This document shows, in pieces, positions 36,467 through 44,912 of a stretch of 57,563 bases of DNA (the first letter of the stretch is position 1; the number at the start of each line of letters is the position of its first letter). The translations under genes were made by a program, and so were the position numbers. This stretch comes from Thermodesulfovibrionales bacterium (GTDB lineage: Bacteria > Nitrospirota > Thermodesulfovibrionia > Thermodesulfovibrionales > Dissulfurispiraceae): assembly GCA_030017995.1 (NCBI GenBank), contig JASEGS010000007.1, positions 1-57,563 of the forward strand, written 5' to 3'. The notes beneath the pieces are model-generated. The model saw only the letters and a list, made by a program, of their open reading frames with translations. It made no database searches and had not been told where the DNA came from.

Positions 36467-37144
36467 TTCTTTTGCCGATAACTGTCCCGGCGCAGAAGGC
36501 TTATTAATATAGCTATATGTTATAAGAGAGCCAAAGAGTGGATTGAATACCCTTGAAGGCAGCCCATTATCTCCCATGGACATGGTAATAAGCCCTTCTT
36601 CTTTGTGCCTCAATGTAAATAAAAGAAGCCTTATAAAATCATCCCTGCTGTTTGCCATCCCTGCTATTTTTATGATGTCTGCGCCCATCTCTTTCCCTCT
36701 TGAGACAACAGAGTCGAGGAAGGCGTCATCAGGCGTTAATTCAAAGTTGTGATAGGAGGCAATAAGGATCTTTTTATGTTTTGCGCAAAGTCTCTTTGCC
36801 TCTTTAATGTCTGTCGAGTTTAGCTCTACATCAACAATATCAGAAAAAGAAGATATGAGCTCATAAATGCCAGTTCTGTGTGGAACCTCTCTTTGTCCTC
36901 CCTCTCTTATATCCCTTGCAGTAGCGATAATAGGTTTTTTGAATATTTCTTTTGCTGTTTTGAATACTTCTTTTACATGGGCTGGCGTAATGTCATTAAA
37001 CATATCAACCCTTAACTCTATGAGATCAACATTATGTATATCCTCATGTATATCCTCGCTGATATGAGGAATATCAGCATCTGTGAGCACCCCTGCTATA
37101 AGGGGCATTTCTCCGAAAGTGAGATTGCCAATTTGGAGCTTCAT
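36431..37144 (-). CDS. aroD: 3-dehydroquinate dehydratase, type I
   Basis: About 237 residues. The type I enzyme forms a Schiff base; the lysine is in I-I-K-I-A-G-M-A and the general-base histidine in A-S-Y-H-N-F. The E-L-R-V-D start and the S-M-G-D-N-G-L-P-S-R phosphate-side loop, G-S-L-I-T-Y are typical. It carries out the third step of the shikimate pathway. ATG at 37144 is preferred to an upstream ATG at 37165, which adds seven unrelated residues. It converges with the M16 gene, overlapping by 36 bases. Confidence 0.93.
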   Translation of the reverse strand: MKLQIGNLTFGEMPLIAGVLTDADIPHISEDIHEDIHNVDLIELRVDMFNDITPAHVKEVFKTAKEIFKKPIIATARDIREGGQREVPHRTGIYELISSFSDIVDVELNSTDIKEAKRLCAKHKKILIASYHNFELTPDDAFLDSVVSRGKEMGADIIKIAGMANSRDDFIRLLLFTLRHKEEGLITMSMGDNGLPSRVFNPLFGSLITYSYINKPSAPGQLSAKELMDIFRRLKIR

Positions 37145-37162
37145 GTGGCTATTATAATAGCC

Positions 37163-37208
37163 CATAATCCGTAATCATGACAAGCACAGGCACAGTCTGT
37201 TGCGGATT
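37163..37208 (+). repeat. Family-1 terminal-motif relic
   Basis: CATAATCCGTAATCA (37163-37177) closely matches the left end of family-1 copy 2, and TTGCGGATT (37200-37208) is its mirror. The piece between, with CAAGCACAGGCA, resembles the start of the left arm. Only about 45 bases remain, so this looks like a deleted or minimal copy between aroD and the methyltransferase. Confidence 0.5.
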
Positions 37209-37250
37209 TAAAATAATAACTTTTGCATGAAAAACAAACTGACAAAATGA

Positions 37251-37256
37251 TATAAT
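37251..37256 (+). promoter_or_regulatory. -10 box (TATAAT) immediately before the methyltransferase gene
   Basis: A consensus TATAAT ends only five bases before the ATG at 37262. If used, the transcript would start at or beside the start codon. No ribosome site is present. Confidence 0.4.
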
Positions 37257-37261
37257 TCGCA

Positions 37262-37795
37262 ATGAAATTATGTCCGTCCTATCTCTCTTTTATTCTGTAT
37301 AATCCTATTAGAAAAGCCTTTACAGACAGGGATAGTGTTCTTGATGAGTCAGGGGTTAGCGATTCATCTGTGGTTCTTGAGGTTGGCGCAGGCAATGGTT
37401 TTTTGACAGAGGCAATAGCTCAGAGGGCAAAGAAGGTCTATGCAATTGAACTTCAACATGACATGGTCAGAAAGCTCAAAAGGAGAACTGACAGGTTTTG
37501 CAGCAGGGTTGAAACAATATTGTGTGATATAGCAGATTGCAGCATTGGAGATGAATTAGCAGATGTTGCTATAATGTATTACAGCTTTCATGAAATAAGC
37601 AGGCAGTCAGAGGCAGTTAAAAATATCAGCAGGGCGGTTAAAAAAAACGGCATATTGTCCATTTACGAGCCGACTATAGAAGTGGATAAGGCTGCAATGG
37701 GAAGGACTGTAAAAATGTTTGAGGACATTGGCTTTAAGGCGGAAGCTGAACGCAATGGTCTTTTTACAAGATTTGTTAGGCTTAGAAAATTATAA
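37262..37795 (+). CDS. Class I SAM-dependent methyltransferase, substrate unknown
   Basis: 177 residues with a Rossmann methyltransferase core. Motif I is L-E-V-G-A-G-N-G-F-L-T, followed by the acidic A-I-E-L-Q, then C-D-I-A-D and I-M-Y-Y-S-F-H-E-I. The start, N-P-I-R-K-A-F, resembles small methyltransferases of the UbiE/rRNA type, but no diagnostic substrate motif is present. The gene lies between aroD (divergent) and tRNA-Ala. It may be translated from a leaderless mRNA. Confidence 0.75.
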   Translation: MKLCPSYLSFILYNPIRKAFTDRDSVLDESGVSDSSVVLEVGAGNGFLTEAIAQRAKKVYAIELQHDMVRKLKRRTDRFCSRVETILCDIADCSIGDELADVAIMYYSFHEISRQSEAVKNISRAVKKNGILSIYEPTIEVDKAAMGRTVKMFEDIGFKAEAERNGLFTRFVRLRKL

Positions 37796-37832
37796 AAATG
37801 AGAATTTCTTGTTTTTTTTCTTAGTTTAAACA

Positions 37833-37905
37833 GGGCGGTTAGCTCAGCTGGGAGAGCACCACGTTCGCAACGTGGGGGTCGGGGGTTCGAATCCCCTACC
37901 GTCCA
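37833..37905 (+). tRNA. tRNA-Ala (anticodon CGC)
   Basis: 73 bases. The acceptor GGGCGGT pairs with ACCGTCC (one G-T), discriminator A. The D arm TTAGCTCAGCTGGGAGAGC, anticodon stem CCACG/CGTGG around TTCGCAA (CGC) and T-loop GGTTCGAATCC are all standard. CCA is not encoded. A T-run lies just upstream, after the methyltransferase gene. Confidence 0.95.
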
Positions 37906-37931
37906 TTTTGATTGTCTTAATTTGTCTCCAA

Positions 37932-37964
37932 GGCAGGCATGCCTGCCATCTATTGCGGATTATG
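37932..37964 (+). repeat. Family-1 relic with arms joined and core missing
   Basis: GGCAGGCATGCCTGCC (37932-37947) is a perfect 16-base palindrome equal to the inner ends of the left and right arms of a family-1 repeat placed directly together. It is followed by TTGCGGATTATG (37953-37964), the family's right-end motif. It appears to be a copy that lost its whole core, or a minimal form, just downstream of tRNA-Ala. Confidence 0.5.
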
Positions 37965-38059
37965 AAATATATTGCTGCTGCTTAAAATACTTCTCATTTT
38001 GTGGTATTATTTAAAAAGGCCTTTAGAAAGACATTTAAAACCATTTCATCGGAGGTAAT

Positions 38060-39289
38060 ATGCCACGTCCAAAAATTCTTACATTTATCCTTGCAGGCGG
38101 CAAAGGCGAAAGACTTTTCCCGCTTACTGCTTTCCGTTCAAAACCCTCTGTCCCTTTTGGCGGAAGATACAGGATCGTGGATTTCGCCCTCAGCAATTTT
38201 GTAAACTCCCACATATACTCCATTTACCTTTTAGTGCAATATAAATCCCAGTCAATAATAGAGCATGTCAGACAGAACTGGGTTTTGTCGCCCATTATAA
38301 AAGACCATTTTGTTACTGTGGTGCCGCCGCAGATGCGCATGGGGCCGGAGTGGTTTCAGGGCACGGCAGATGCGGTTTTTCAAAACATAAATCTTATTCA
38401 GCAGCATAAACCGGCTCTTGTCATAGTCTTCGGGGCAGACCATATTTATAGGATGGATATTCGCCAGATGATAGATTTTCATCTTGAAAAGGACGCCCAT
38501 GTTACTGTTGCCGCAAGACCTGTTCCTGTTGAGCAGGCCTCTGCCTTTGGGGTAATCCAGAGTGACAGTGAAAGAAGGATTACAGGCTTTCAGGAAAAGC
38601 CGAAGGTCCCCGCTCCGATGCCAGATGACTTAAAGCGTTCTTATGTATCCATGGGTAATTATATATTCAATACTGAAGTGCTGTTAAAGGCGCTGTCCCG
38701 GGCGCAGATAAAGAAACAGCATGATTTTGGCGCCCATATTATTCCAGGCCTTGTTGACACCGGCAAGGTGTTTGCCTATGACTTTGCAACAAATATTATA
38801 CCCGGAACCATGTCCTATGAAGAAAAAGGATACTGGAGGGATGTAGGGACAATAAAGGCATACTTTGATGCTCATATGGATATGCTTGGTGAAAGGCCTT
38901 TGTTTGAATTGAATAATTCCGAGTGGCCGATACATCCTGTAGGTTATGAAGGTTCTGCGTCAAAAATTTTGAATGCAAATATTAAGAACAGCTTTATAGC
39001 AGAAGGGGTATTTATACGAAAGGCTAAGATAATAAATTCAGTGATTCGCAGCGGTGTTGTAATTGAGGACGGTGTTACTGTGGAAGACTCCATAATCCTT
39101 GAACATGTTGTTTTGAAAAAAGGCAGCCATATTAAGAATGCGATTATTGACAAGTTGAATATAATTGAAGCAGGAGAAGAGATTGGTTTTGTTCGGGAAA
39201 AAGACAGATTCAGGTATCATATAGACCCGAGTGGAATAGCTGTAATGCCGCGGCAAGGAAGGCGTGTGAAAATCAGGGAAGTGATGTGA
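38060..39289 (+). CDS. glgC: Glucose-1-phosphate adenylyltransferase
   Basis: 409 residues. The nucleotidyltransferase domain opens with A-G-G-K-G-E-R-L-F-P-L-T and has F-G-G-R-Y-R-I-V-D-F, G-T-A-D-A-V-F-Q-N and F-G-A-D-H-I-Y-R-M. The C-terminal beta-helix carries hexapeptide repeats (I-R-S-G-V-V-I-E-D-G-V). It makes ADP-glucose for glycogen. The F-Q-E-K-P lysine region for glucose-1-phosphate is intact. ATCGGAGG precedes ATG. malQ follows after seven bases, forming a glycogen unit. Confidence 0.96.
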   Translation: MPRPKILTFILAGGKGERLFPLTAFRSKPSVPFGGRYRIVDFALSNFVNSHIYSIYLLVQYKSQSIIEHVRQNWVLSPIIKDHFVTVVPPQMRMGPEWFQGTADAVFQNINLIQQHKPALVIVFGADHIYRMDIRQMIDFHLEKDAHVTVAARPVPVEQASAFGVIQSDSERRITGFQEKPKVPAPMPDDLKRSYVSMGNYIFNTEVLLKALSRAQIKKQHDFGAHIIPGLVDTGKVFAYDFATNIIPGTMSYEEKGYWRDVGTIKAYFDAHMDMLGERPLFELNNSEWPIHPVGYEGSASKILNANIKNSFIAEGVFIRKAKIINSVIRSGVVIEDGVTVEDSIILEHVVLKKGSHIKNAIIDKLNIIEAGEEIGFVREKDRFRYHIDPSGIAVMPRQGRRVKIREVM

Positions 39290-39296
39290 TGAGCGT

Positions 39297-41567
39297 ATGA
39301 ATCTTCAGGATGGGCTTATCAGTGAGCTGGCAGAATTATGTGGCATTATCAATGAATATTGGGACATCTTTGGCAAAAGGCATGAAACCTCAATAGAAAC
39401 CCAAAAAGCTATTCTCAGAGCGATGAAGATGAGGATTGACTCTGAGGAAGACATTAGAAGGGAAATAAACAAAAAGAAAACCTATCAATGGAACAGGCTT
39501 ATTGAGCCGGTCAAGGTAATATCAGTAAGGGAACAGCCGTTAAAAATCCATATGTTTGTGCCTCTGAAAGAAGATGAAGAGGCAACTCTCTTGTGGTCTA
39601 TTGAAGACGAGCATGGACAAAGAGATGATTTTATAATCGCATATCAGGAAGCGACCATTTTGGAGGAGCAATGGATAAACGGCAAAAGGCATTTAAAGAT
39701 TGAGCTTTCGGATAAAACTGCCAGAGGCATCGGTTACTATTCGATAAATGTAGAATGCAGACGCACAGGGAATATATTGTCAGGCAAATCAAGGCTGATA
39801 ATAACCCCTGATGCCTGCTATATACCGCCCTCTTTAATTGGAGATTGGAGATCGCAGATTGCAGGATCGGAAAATCCGAAATCAAAAATCCAAAATCAAA
39901 AATCAAAAACATGGGGGCTTTCCATAAACCTTTATGCTGTTGCCTCTGATGCTAATTGGGGCATTGGCGATCTCGGCGACCTTAAAAAGATTATCCAATG
40001 GATTGCTGATTTGAAAGGTAGTTTTATCGGGATTAATCCTCTCCACGCTATTGCCAATAAGAAACCTTTTGGTATAAGTCCATATTCGCCTCTAAGCAGG
40101 CTGTATAAAAACTTTGTTTATCTAAACATGGAAGATATTACAGAGGTGGCAGAATCTGATGACCTAAGGGCAATTATTGAATCCAATGAATTTAAAAGTG
40201 AATTAGAAAGAGTTAAAATGCAGCGGCTTATTGATTATGAGGCTATAGCTTCATGTAAAGAAAGGATTCTCAGGCAGGCATTTGATATTTTTTTAGCAAG
40301 GCACTATTTACCGGGCTCTGAGCGCGCCAAAGATTTCAATAAATATCTGTCAGAAGAGGACGATCTGCTTGATTCCTTTGCAACATATATGGCGCTGAGG
40401 AGACATGAGGTAAATAATGGAAGAGGGGAGGACTGGCACGGGTGGAGTGAAGAATATCGTGACCCTCAAAACAATGCTGTCAAAGAGTTCAAAAAAAACA
40501 ATGATAAAGAAGCGCTCTATTATAAATATGTACAGTGGCTGATTGACAGGCAATTGGAAAAGATTTCTCATATAGCAGAAAGATCAGGGATGCATGTTGG
40601 TATATATCATGATCTCGCTATAGGTTCTGTTGGCTGTGGAAGCGATGCGTGGATGGCTCAGGATATGCTTGCATACGGGATGTCTGTTGGAGCGCCTCCA
40701 GATGATTTTAATTTAGAGGGACAGAATTGGGGATTCCCTCCAATTATACCTGAAAAATTAAAAGAAACAGGATATGAGCTTTTTATACAGATCATTAGAA
40801 AAAATATGAAACATTGCGGCGCCATCAGAATAGACCATGCCCTCGGCATGTTCAGACTGTTCTGGATACCTGATGGGATGAAGGCTGACTCAGGAGCTTA
40901 TGTAAGTTGCCCGGCAGAAGACCTTCTCAGGATCATAGCTCTTGAGAGCATGAGAAATAGGACAATGGTTATAGCAGAAGACCTTGGCACTGTGGGAGAC
41001 AATGTGCGGGAGATGCTTAATAGTTTCAATATGCTTTCGTACAGGCTTCTATATTTTGAGAGAAATTATCCTGACTCTGCCTTTTTACAACCTGACAAAT
41101 ATCCTGTTATGGCGCTGTGCGCTGTAACTACACATGACCTGCCGACAATATACGGCTGGTGGGTCGGGCGTGATATCGAAGTTAAAAAAAGACTGGGTAT
41201 CTATTCCGGTGAAGATATATTGCAGAGAGATATTGAAAATAGAGAAAGAGATAAGACATTACTCCTGAATGTACTCCAGTCACAAGGGCTCTTAAAACTT
41301 AACTCCAAACTCCAAACTCCAAACTCTATGACTCCAGAATTATGTCTTGCCATTTATGAATACCTTGCCCGCACTCCCTGCAGGCTCTTGTCTGTCAGCC
41401 TGGATGATGCCATTGGTGTAATTGACCAGCAGAATATGCCCGGCATAACAGATTCTTATCCAAGCTGGATGCAGAAGACGCCGGTTATGCTTGAGGAATT
41501 TATTGACAACAAGCGGTTTAATAACCTCTCCCTTATGCTTTGTAGAAATAACCGATGCCTGATTTAA
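39297..41567 (+). CDS. malQ: 4-alpha-glucanotransferase (amylomaltase, GH77), long form
   Basis: 756 residues, the long type with an N-terminal beta-rich extension (1-200). GH77 motifs: D-L-A-I-G-S-V-G-C-G-S-D-A-W, P-P-D-D-F-N-L-E-G-Q-N-W-G-F-P-P, the nucleophile region I-R-I-D-H-A-L-G-M-F-R, the acid/base in V-I-A-E-D-L-G-T-V and T-T-H-D-L-P-T. It transfers alpha-1,4-glucan segments. Two loops derive from low-complexity repeats: residues about 181-205 (AAATCCAAAATCAAAAATC type) and 661-680 (AACTCCAAACTCC type). Both frames stay open, so the enzyme is probably intact. Confidence 0.93.
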   Translation: MNLQDGLISELAELCGIINEYWDIFGKRHETSIETQKAILRAMKMRIDSEEDIRREINKKKTYQWNRLIEPVKVISVREQPLKIHMFVPLKEDEEATLLWSIEDEHGQRDDFIIAYQEATILEEQWINGKRHLKIELSDKTARGIGYYSINVECRRTGNILSGKSRLIITPDACYIPPSLIGDWRSQIAGSENPKSKIQNQKSKTWGLSINLYAVASDANWGIGDLGDLKKIIQWIADLKGSFIGINPLHAIANKKPFGISPYSPLSRLYKNFVYLNMEDITEVAESDDLRAIIESNEFKSELERVKMQRLIDYEAIASCKERILRQAFDIFLARHYLPGSERAKDFNKYLSEEDDLLDSFATYMALRRHEVNNGRGEDWHGWSEEYRDPQNNAVKEFKKNNDKEALYYKYVQWLIDRQLEKISHIAERSGMHVGIYHDLAIGSVGCGSDAWMAQDMLAYGMSVGAPPDDFNLEGQNWGFPPIIPEKLKETGYELFIQIIRKNMKHCGAIRIDHALGMFRLFWIPDGMKADSGAYVSCPAEDLLRIIALESMRNRTMVIAEDLGTVGDNVREMLNSFNMLSYRLLYFERNYPDSAFLQPDKYPVMALCAVTTHDLPTIYGWWVGRDIEVKKRLGIYSGEDILQRDIENRERDKTLLLNVLQSQGLLKLNSKLQTPNSMTPELCLAIYEYLARTPCRLLSVSLDDAIGVIDQQNMPGITDSYPSWMQKTPVMLEEFIDNKRFNNLSLMLCRNNRCLI

Positions 41568-41594
41568 CCATAGTTATTCATAAATATATTGATA

Positions 41595-41723
41595 AAGGCA
41601 GGACATAGTATTTTCGCTCATTCTCGGAAGGCATCCAAGCCTTCCTCCGAGGCTTTCGCTTCCTCGGACATCCTGTCCTCGCTTACCACCGAAAGAAACC
41701 GCTCAAATACCATGCCCTGCCTT
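41595..41723 (+). repeat. Family-2 three-stem repeat, copy A
   Basis: About 129 bases between malQ and the GGDEF gene. The closing stem pairs AAGGCAGG with CCTGCCTT and GTATT with AATAC. A first inner hairpin (CTCGGAAGGC, loop ATCCAA, GCCTTCC and CCGAG) is near-identical in all copies. A second inner stem pairs CTTTCG with CGAAAG and GGACA with TGTCC around TCC. Copies B and C keep the loops but change the stem bases in step. Confidence 0.85.
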
Positions 41724-41844
41724 GTGGATAAATTTTATGAATTAAATTGGCTAAATATTTCCATTGATAATTTTCTAAAAAATTCATAAAATTTAAGAGT
41801 ATACAGGAATAATTACGTGGGTGTTTTATGTTTGGGAAGGTAAA

Positions 41845-44238
41845 ATGAATATCTTGTCACTTTTTTCATTTTCCGCCTTTTGGATCTATTTGTATCTCGG
41901 GTTCTATACCATCCGCTTAGACCATAGATCAAGATTAAACTGGATATTTTCAAGTTTATGCCTTGTGTTTGCCGTCTGGGCATTCTCATATACCTTTTTT
42001 TATTCAGCGCCGGATAAAGAAAGCGTATGGTTCTGGTATAGGATATCTTCAATTGGCTGGTCTTCCTTCCCTGCTATATTTATGCATTACAGCCTTGTAT
42101 TGACAGAAAGGGAAAAGACATCGGACAGACCCTTGGTATATCCTTTTCTTTATCTCCCAGCATTAACTTATATTTATAAGGGATCAACAGGGACGCTGCT
42201 TGTTAAGGACTTTGTTTATCAGGGACTGGGTTGGTGTGAAGTAGCTGCCTCTGATTCAATCTGGTTTTGGTCTTATGTTGTGTATTATTCAGGTTTTATA
42301 CTTGGCAGTTTGTTCCTTGTGCTTCATTGGGGACAGAAGACGGAGTCTCTAAGAAAGAAAAAACAGGCAAAAATAATTCTGGCCACGAGCATCCCAACGC
42401 TCATAGGGAGTGCTGTAACAGATACAATATTGCCTGCTTTAGATTTATATATCATGCCTTCAGTGGCTGTAATCCTGATTCTTGGTTGGATATTCGGGAT
42501 ATGGTATTCAATATCAAGACATAAACTTATGTCCCTGACTCCTTCAATTGCTGCTGATGAAATTGTTTTCAGGATGGTAGGCATGCTGGTTTTAGTTGAT
42601 CCAGAGGGGAGAATAATCAAGGTGAACCGTCAGGTCAAGGAGTTGCTTGGTTATGAAAATGATGAAATAATTGGCAGGCCTTTCAGCAATATAGTTGTCG
42701 AAGGAGACCTTGTTGATGAAGCTCTGGCAAAACTAAAGAAAAATCCAGATCAAACTGTGGTTTATGAACTGGTATACAAAGGGGAAAATAATATGGAAGT
42801 GCCTGTCTCTGTTTCCTTCTCTGCCGCAAGTGATAAATACGGCGAAATGCTCGGCACTGTTGTTGTTGGTCGTGATATAAGACAAATGAAACAACTCCAG
42901 CAGGAAATCAAGGAAAGGCGGAGGATGGAAGAGACCATCACATATCAGGCATACCATGATGCTCTTACAGGTCTGTCCAACCGTGTGCTTTTCAATGACC
43001 GTCTCGCCTTGTCACTCGCACAAGCGCATAGGGATAAGAGAATGTTAGCAGTTATCTTTCTCGATCTCGATAATTTTAAGTCTATCAATGACTCCATGGG
43101 TCATTCTGGCGGGGATCAGGTGCTGCAGAGCACGGCAAATCTTCTGAGGAACATCTTCAGGGAGAGTGATCTTGTTGCAAGGATGGGGGGAGATGAGTAC
43201 GCAATTCTGCTGCCTAATATTCTTCATGAAGAGGATGTATCAAGGGTTGCCCATAAGATACTTTCTGCTTTCAGGCAGCTCGTGGTAATCAGTGGGCATA
43301 AGCTTCACATAAGCACCAGCATTGGTATCAGCATTTATCCAAGAGATGGCGAAAGCCCGGAAATGTTGCTTAAAAATGCAGATACAGCCATGTATCATTC
43401 CAAGGAGCTTGGAGGGAATAACTATCAATTCTATAACGACGCAATCAATATAAGAGCACTTGATCAGGTGATGTCGGGCAGCAGGCTGCTCCATGCTATT
43501 GAGCATGGCGAATTGGCGCTTTGCTACCAGCCGCAGATTGATATTAATACAGGGGAGGTTGTTAGTGTTGAATCCCTTGTAAGATGGAAACATCCAGAAC
43601 TCGGCATGCTCTATCCAAGACAATTTCTTCATGTGGCTGAGAAGACAGGGCTTATGCCTCCTCTTGGAGAATGGGTATTGAAGACAGCATGTATTCAGAA
43701 TAAGGCATGGCAGGAGGCTGGGCTGCTGTCTGTGCCTGTAACAGTAAACTTTTCAGTATTGCAATTGCAGCAGCCAAATATAATGGAAGTCGTCAGAGAT
43801 ATATTGAATCTATCATCCCTGAAACCTGAATTTTTGGTGTTTGAGATTACAGAAAATCTGGCGATGTTGGATATGGAGGCTACGATATCAAACCTTCAAA
43901 AATTGAATGAAACTGGCATTCAATTTTCTATAGACAATTTTGGCATAGGATATTCTTCGTTGGATTATCTCAAGAAATTTCCTATTCAGGCAGTGAAGAT
44001 AGACAGATCTTTTATCGGGAATGTAACTACATATCCTGATGACGCCACGATTGTATCTGCTGTAATCTCCCTCGCAAAGAGTCTTAATCTTAAGACCATT
44101 GCAGAGGGCGTTGAAACAGATGAGCAGGTTGTATTCCTGAAAGCGTGCGGTTGCGATGTAGTGCAGGGTTATCTGATCAGCCCGGCTGTCTTATCCCATG
44201 AAATGGAAAACCTTATGAATAAACGCTTTTTGCATTAA
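41845..44238 (+). CDS. Membrane PAS-GGDEF-EAL cyclic-di-GMP protein
   Basis: About 797 residues. Seven predicted membrane helices (1-230) resemble the histidine-kinase 7TM sensor. A PAS domain (about 235-355) follows. The GGDEF domain has G-G-D-E-Y near residue 448 and an inhibitory-site R-E-S-D five residues before it, so a cyclase with product inhibition is plausible. The EAL domain reads E-S-L-V-R-W near residue 576, and the D-D-F-G-T-G loop is D-N-F-G-I-G near 697, so one metal-binding aspartate is lost and phosphodiesterase activity is doubtful. ATG 41845 with GGAAGG is chosen over GTG 41821. Confidence 0.92.
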   Translation: MNILSLFSFSAFWIYLYLGFYTIRLDHRSRLNWIFSSLCLVFAVWAFSYTFFYSAPDKESVWFWYRISSIGWSSFPAIFMHYSLVLTEREKTSDRPLVYPFLYLPALTYIYKGSTGTLLVKDFVYQGLGWCEVAASDSIWFWSYVVYYSGFILGSLFLVLHWGQKTESLRKKKQAKIILATSIPTLIGSAVTDTILPALDLYIMPSVAVILILGWIFGIWYSISRHKLMSLTPSIAADEIVFRMVGMLVLVDPEGRIIKVNRQVKELLGYENDEIIGRPFSNIVVEGDLVDEALAKLKKNPDQTVVYELVYKGENNMEVPVSVSFSAASDKYGEMLGTVVVGRDIRQMKQLQQEIKERRRMEETITYQAYHDALTGLSNRVLFNDRLALSLAQAHRDKRMLAVIFLDLDNFKSINDSMGHSGGDQVLQSTANLLRNIFRESDLVARMGGDEYAILLPNILHEEDVSRVAHKILSAFRQLVVISGHKLHISTSIGISIYPRDGESPEMLLKNADTAMYHSKELGGNNYQFYNDAINIRALDQVMSGSRLLHAIEHGELALCYQPQIDINTGEVVSVESLVRWKHPELGMLYPRQFLHVAEKTGLMPPLGEWVLKTACIQNKAWQEAGLLSVPVTVNFSVLQLQQPNIMEVVRDILNLSSLKPEFLVFEITENLAMLDMEATISNLQKLNETGIQFSIDNFGIGYSSLDYLKKFPIQAVKIDRSFIGNVTTYPDDATIVSAVISLAKSLNLKTIAEGVETDEQVVFLKACGCDVVQGYLISPAVLSHEMENLMNKRFLH

Positions 44239-44246
44239 CTTAGATT

Positions 44247-44912
44247 ATGTATAAACTACTTTTTATTTTTTATCTTTTTGTTGTTTTATTGACTTCTCAG
44301 GATGCAAACGGCGCTGTCTGGAAATATGCGGATGAATGTTATGGATTGATCAAATCCGGTGAATACGAGACTGTTATAAAGGACTCTAAATTGGTTATCA
44401 GACAGGACAGATGGAACTCAGATGCCTATGCCTGCCTTGCCATGGCTTATTATCTGAGTGACAGAAAGTATCTGGCGATAAAGGCTATGAAAGAAGCTGA
44501 GGACAACATCCCACAGGAAGCTGTTGAGAAGGTGCATGATAATATATGGAATCACCTGCCTGAATTATTAGCAGAAAAAGAATACAGGGACAACTATACC
44601 TTAAGCGGCGGAGCATGCATATTGAGGAATGTCACGTCATTGAGCGGAGCAGGATATTTGGTAATAGGGAATTATTTCAACCCGGTTAATTCGACGATAG
44701 GCAGACATTTGCGTGGCTACAAGTGCGATCCGAATATAAAAGAATGCAAAGAAATTGATCATGTGTGTCCTGATTGCAGCATTAAAGAAGAAGAAGTCAG
44801 GATATTTATAAAGGATTTCAGGATTGTGGAAATACGGAAATTTAAAAATGTTGAGCTTTCAAGAAATATTAGATATGTCAAAAAAATTCTTGAACTTGAG
44901 CAAAAGAAGTAA
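44247..44912 (+). CDS. Exported protein with TPR-like region, function unknown
   Basis: 221 residues. The first 22 form a signal peptide (hydrophobic, ending near A-N-G-A). Residues 25-95 look like one or two TPR-type helical pairs (C-Y-G-L-I-K-S-G-E-Y-E-T-V-I, A-Y-A-C-L-A-M-A-Y-Y-L). The C-terminal half has a cysteine group (C-D-P-N-I-K-E-C-K, V-C-P-D-C) that might form disulfides or bind metal. It follows the GGDEF-EAL gene by eight bases and is probably co-transcribed. It ends exactly where the P-type ATPase gene ends on the other strand. Confidence 0.6.
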   Translation: MYKLLFIFYLFVVLLTSQDANGAVWKYADECYGLIKSGEYETVIKDSKLVIRQDRWNSDAYACLAMAYYLSDRKYLAIKAMKEAEDNIPQEAVEKVHDNIWNHLPELLAEKEYRDNYTLSGGACILRNVTSLSGAGYLVIGNYFNPVNSTIGRHLRGYKCDPNIKECKEIDHVCPDCSIKEEEVRIFIKDFRIVEIRKFKNVELSRNIRYVKKILELEQKK

